DNA of 64,000 bases. It comes from JBNKHH01 sp050290245 (lineage in GTDB: Bacteria; Pseudomonadota; Alphaproteobacteria; Rhodobacterales; Rhodobacteraceae). Position 1 is the stretch's first letter; the number at the start of each line of letters is the position of its first letter. The DNA lies in contig JBNKHH010000024.1 of NCBI GenBank assembly GCA_050290245.1, positions 62,001 to 126,000 on the forward strand, read 5' to 3'. Below, piece after piece: positions 61,301 through 64,000 of this stretch. The notes below the pieces were generated by a model. That model saw nothing but the letters and a program-made list of their open reading frames with translations. It was not told the DNA's origin and ran no database searches. Made by a program: the position numbers and the translations under genes.

Positions 61301-61939
61301 ATGGAGCCTGCAATTGGCCGCATCATCACATCGCCTGACTGCGTGGCCGAAGGTGCGTCCTATCTGGCCGGAATCGAGCCGCGCTTTGCCGAGGCGCTGG
61401 AACAGACCGGTCCGCTGCCTTTGCGGCTGCGAAAGGACGGTTTTGCCGCGCTTTTGGACGCCATTGTCAGCCAGCAGGTTTCGGTCGCGGCGGCGGATGC
61501 GATCTGGGGACGGCTCAAACTGGCAGGCCTGACGGGCCCTCGAAAGATCATGTGGGCAAGCGATGAGGATCTGCGGGCCTGCGGGCTGTCTCGGCAAAAG
61601 ATTCGTTATGCGCGCGAACTGGCCGGGTCGCGGATCAACTACGCGCAACTGCGCGACATGCCAACCGACGACGTGGTCGAGACGTTGATCGCGGTGCCGG
61701 GAATCGGACGTTGGACTGCCGAGATATATGCGATGTTCTCTCTTGGCCGGGCCGATGTCTTTGCCCCCGGCGATCTGGCGTTGCAGGAGGCGGCACGCGT
61801 GTTATTCGACATGCCTGAGCGCCCGAGTGAGCGCGTCCTGCGCGGCTTTGCCGAGGGCTGGTCGCCCTGGCGGGGCGTTGCGGCGCGGCTGTTGTGGGCA
61901 TACTACCACGTGGCGAAAGACCGGGAAGGAATCAGATGA
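61301..61939 (+). CDS. AlkA-type DNA-3-methyladenine glycosylase
   Basis: A 212-aa HhH-GPD DNA glycosylase. The hairpin-helix-hairpin and catalytic region read AVPGIGRWTAEIYAMFSLGRADVFAPGDLALQ, with the catalytic Asp in PGDLA, and IVSQQVSVAAADAIWGRL is the helix upstream. It removes alkylated purines from DNA. ATG 61301 has TTTGGAG 10 bases upstream. The stop overlaps the esterase ATG. Confidence 0.91.
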   Translation: MEPAIGRIITSPDCVAEGASYLAGIEPRFAEALEQTGPLPLRLRKDGFAALLDAIVSQQVSVAAADAIWGRLKLAGLTGPRKIMWASDEDLRACGLSRQKIRYARELAGSRINYAQLRDMPTDDVVETLIAVPGIGRWTAEIYAMFSLGRADVFAPGDLALQEAARVLFDMPERPSERVLRGFAEGWSPWRGVAARLLWAYYHVAKDREGIR

Positions 61940-62598
61940 GCGAATTGAACTACAAGCGCCGCGCATCGGCCTCGGGCGAGGACAGTTCGGTCGTCCTGTT
62001 TCTGCACGGCTATGGCGCCGATGGTTCGGACCTGTTGGGGCTTGCCGATCCGCTTGCGCCGCACATGCCCGACACGGTCTTTATCGCCGCCGACGCACCG
62101 TCTCGGTCGATGGCCAACCCTATGGGGTTCCAGTGGTTCCCGATTCCCTGGATCGACGGGTCGAGCGAGGTTGCCGCCGCCGAAGGTTTGCGTGCCTCTG
62201 CCAAGATGCTGGATGCGCTGATCGACAGGATTCTGGCCGAGGAGGGGCTGGCGCCCGACCGGATGATCCTGTTCGGCTTTTCGCAAGGAACGATGATGAG
62301 CCTTCACGTGGCGCCCCGGCGGGCCGAACCGGTGGCCGGAATCGTCGCATTTTCCGGGCGGCTGATGTTCCCGGACGCTCTGGCACACGAAGCATTGTCC
62401 AAACCGCCGGTCCTTTTGATCCATGGCGATGCCGATGATGTGGTTCCTTTTACCGACATGCAGGCGGCGGGCAGCGCCCTGCAAGCCGCCGGTTTTCCGG
62501 TTTTCGGCCATGTGATGGAGGGCACCGCCCACGGTATCGCGCCCGACGGCCTGTCGGTGGCCTTGTCGTTCATGCTTGAACGGCTGAATGCCGATTAG
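61936..62598 (+). CDS. Carboxylesterase/phospholipase (alpha/beta hydrolase)
   Basis: A 220-aa hydrolase of the phospholipase/carboxylesterase family: oxyanion loop VVLFLHGYGADGSDL, nucleophile Ser in LFGFSQGTMM, catalytic Asp in LLIHGDADDVVPF and His in MEGTAHGIAPD. No signal peptide, so it acts in the cytoplasm. It starts at ATG 61936, overlapping the glycosylase stop (ATGA). Lysophospholipid or short ester substrates are likely. Confidence 0.92.
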   Translation: MSELNYKRRASASGEDSSVVLFLHGYGADGSDLLGLADPLAPHMPDTVFIAADAPSRSMANPMGFQWFPIPWIDGSSEVAAAEGLRASAKMLDALIDRILAEEGLAPDRMILFGFSQGTMMSLHVAPRRAEPVAGIVAFSGRLMFPDALAHEALSKPPVLLIHGDADDVVPFTDMQAAGSALQAAGFPVFGHVMEGTAHGIAPDGLSVALSFMLERLNAD

Positions 62599-62772
62599 TC
62601 CTGCCCGCCCATGCCAGGCTGTTATATTCCCGTCATGAAAATTGGCGATGATCCTCATAATGATGGGGCTTGCCAGGCTTGAGCCTCCATATATAGTTCT
62701 GATCAGGCGGTCCGGAGAGGACCCGGCCGTCGGTATGCCAGGGACAGTGTCGAGGCGTAGGCGGAGAAAGAA

Positions 62773-63357
62773 ATGGGCGGTGAGTTCAGAACGAGTTTCG
62801 TGCGTGAGCCGAATAACCTGCGGCACCATCCGGCCCTGGTCTTGAACGCCGATTACCGACCCTTGAGCTACTACCCGCTTTCGCTTTGGCCCTGGCAGGA
62901 GGCGGTCAAGGCAGCCTGGCTGGATCGGGTGCAAATTATCGCCGAATACGACGAGGTGGTGCGCAGTCCTTCGACCGAGATCCGGATACCTTCGGTGGTT
63001 GTCTTGAAAGACTATGTGCAACTGCAAAAACGTGTGGCGTTCACTCGGTTCAACCTGTTTCTTCGCGACGAGTTCAGGTGCCAATATTGTGGTACGCGCG
63101 GCGATCTGACGTTCGATCACGTTGTGCCAAGGGCCCGCGGCGGGGTGACGAGTTGGGAAAATGTCGTTGCCGCCTGTTCGCGATGCAATTTGCGCAAAGG
63201 GTCGAAATCGCTTGCTCATGCTGGAATGTCGTTGCGCCGCACGCCGCGCCAGCCCGGGGCGGAAGAGTTGCGGAACCAGGGACGGAAGTTCCCGCCGAAC
63301 CACCTGCATGAGACCTGGTTGGACTTTCTTTACTGGGATGCGGAGCTTGAAGCCTGA
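62773..63357 (+). CDS. HNH endonuclease
   Basis: A 194-aa HNH nuclease with zinc-finger cysteines (RCQYCGTRGDLTFDHVVPRARGG, then ACSRCNLRKG). The DH pair is the catalytic core. A strong GGCGGAGAAAGAA precedes ATG 62773. The 174-bp gap from the esterase shows only a short open stretch and no gene. Such free-standing HNH proteins are usual in alphaproteobacteria; its target is unknown. Confidence 0.91.
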   Translation: MGGEFRTSFVREPNNLRHHPALVLNADYRPLSYYPLSLWPWQEAVKAAWLDRVQIIAEYDEVVRSPSTEIRIPSVVVLKDYVQLQKRVAFTRFNLFLRDEFRCQYCGTRGDLTFDHVVPRARGGVTSWENVVAACSRCNLRKGSKSLAHAGMSLRRTPRQPGAEELRNQGRKFPPNHLHETWLDFLYWDAELEA

Positions 63358-63398
63358 ACCGACGGAACAGCCGGGGAGGCGCGTCGATTGATGCCGGG

Positions 63399-63776
63399 CT
63401 AGAAAAGCGAGAGCTCTCCGGCTTCCACCTCATCTTCACTGGTTGTCGATACAAGGCCGAGCAGCAGGTTTTGCAGGCTGTGAAGAGTCAGAGCGCCAGC
63501 CAGCTTTTTCTGGTGGACCGGATGACCGACAAGGCAATCTGCCAGCTGTGGCAGAAAGCGCGCCAGGTCCGCGTGTGTCTGGGTTACCAGGTCGATGTGC
63601 TGAAGGTGGCTGAAATCCGTCGGCACCCCCGCGGCCGTCGAGGTGATGTCCGAAACGGCATCCTGGAGCGCAAGATCGCAGGCATGCAACTGGTCCATCA
63701 ACTGACCCATTGCACCCAATATGCGAGCCACATCTTGCGGGCTGACCTGCGGCATATGGAAGTCTTGCTGTATCAC
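63399..63776 (-). CDS. Hypothetical protein next to a CheY-like gene
   Basis: A 125-aa, all-helical protein (QVSPQDVARILGAMGQLMDQLHACDLALQDAVSDITSTAAG…). It starts from a GTG (63776) or the ATG at 63755; the start is uncertain. The acidic helical tail ends GELSLF. The location after a CheY-type receiver suggests a chemotaxis accessory (CheZ-like in position, not in sequence). No family recognised. Confidence 0.6.
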   Translation of the reverse strand: MIQQDFHMPQVSPQDVARILGAMGQLMDQLHACDLALQDAVSDITSTAAGVPTDFSHLQHIDLVTQTHADLARFLPQLADCLVGHPVHQKKLAGALTLHSLQNLLLGLVSTTSEDEVEAGELSLF

Positions 63777-63778
63777 CC

Positions 63779-64000
63779 CTAAAGCCTGCCGACGATGGCT
63801 TCGATTGCAGTTTTCAGGTCTGCCGCCTGGAACGGTTTGGCCAGAAAATTGTTCATGCCGAGCTGTTTGCCCTTGTTGATGATCGCCGGATCGGCACGCC
63901 CCGTGATCAAAAGAAATCCAGTCTTTTGCGTTTGCGGCGTGTTGCGCATGTAATGAAGCAGGTGAAGCCCATCCATTTCCGGCATGTTGTAATCCGAGAT
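63779..64000 (-). CDS. CheY-like response regulator, C-terminal part (partial)
   Basis: The gene enters the window from the right edge; 73 residues are visible. They include the phospho-acceptor Asp (ISDYNMPEMDG), the Thr switch (LLITGRAD) and the conserved Lys (FLAKPFQAADL), ending just before the small helical protein on the same strand. The layout is that of a stand-alone CheY receiver. Confidence 0.9.
   Translation of the reverse strand: MSDYNMPEMDGLHLLHYMRNTPQTQKTGFLLITGRADPAIINKGKQLGMNNFLAKPFQAADLKTAIEAIVGRL

Overview
The window looks like a chromosomal segment of a marine-type alphaproteobacterium in the Rhodobacterales (Roseobacter/Rhodobacter relatives). The evidence is high GC with GC-rich third positions, an alphaproteobacterial DksA with a single cysteine where the zinc finger should be, an adenosylcobalamin-dependent ribonucleotide reductase (NrdJ), a PuuE-UraD fusion, the DUF2852, DUF2927 and RSP_2648-type PIN proteins, an ArsJ/GAPDH pair, and a hairpin-plus-GTATTTT-CCAAGAAGAA element behind gene ends. 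I see no prophage, integron, insertion sequence, CRISPR array or rRNA. Gene content is largely core.

Layout. 1-8106: end of a beta-hydroxyacid dehydrogenase, a SYLF lipoprotein, then a ureide pathway: urate hydroxylase PuuD, an SDR enzyme, HIU hydrolase UraH, a divergent NCS2 purine permease, a fused allantoinase/OHCU decarboxylase, ureidoglycolate lyase AllA and ureidoglycine aminohydrolase. Together they take urate to glyoxylate and urea; only the allantoate amidohydrolase step is missing here. 8108-15176: trpE, a periplasmic PPIase, DUF2127, gpt and fabI on the minus strand, then pdxH, a double cold-shock protein and a DUF192 protein. 15271-21335: tRNA-Pro(TGG), a GT-C-like membrane protein, and nrdJ with an NrdR-box-like site upstream and a structured 3' region downstream. 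21367-25050: pirin and the ilvIH (acetolactate synthase) operon with a readable Val/Leu leader-peptide attenuator. 25051-31806: a NarL-type two-component pair divergent from a three-gene TRAP transporter with unusually large membrane subunits.

31843-40313: bpt, RDD and DUF2852 proteins, a YbaK-like deacylase, glnE, and the Entner-Doudoroff genes edd-eda behind a LacI-type operator, with a 37-aa protein gene divergent from them. 40353-48678: rRNA methyltransferase, PIN protein, M48 protease, a minus-strand run of GNAT, DUF2927 lipoprotein, a tiny membrane protein and a VWA protein, then an AEC transporter, a MoxR ATPase and dksA. 48763-57927: FAD monooxygenase, zapE, Bcr/CflA efflux pump, FrnE-like DsbA, acyl-CoA synthetase with a divergent XRE-cupin regulator, the arsenate-detoxification pair GAPDH-arsJ, and an entericidin-like 38-aa lipoprotein. 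57939-64000: an orphan peptide-binding protein, an MFS transporter, an alkA-type glycosylase with an esterase, an HNH endonuclease, and the end of a chemotaxis-like CheY region.

The most interesting non-coding signals are the ilv attenuator (24838-25000), a candidate sRNA gene at about 59818-59928 with a promoter, a hairpin and an intrinsic terminator lying antisense to the end of an MFS gene, the structured region behind nrdJ, a pair of 19-bp palindromes at 33771-33847, a perfect dyad between uraH and the purine permease, and the oppositely oriented composite repeats at 273-490.
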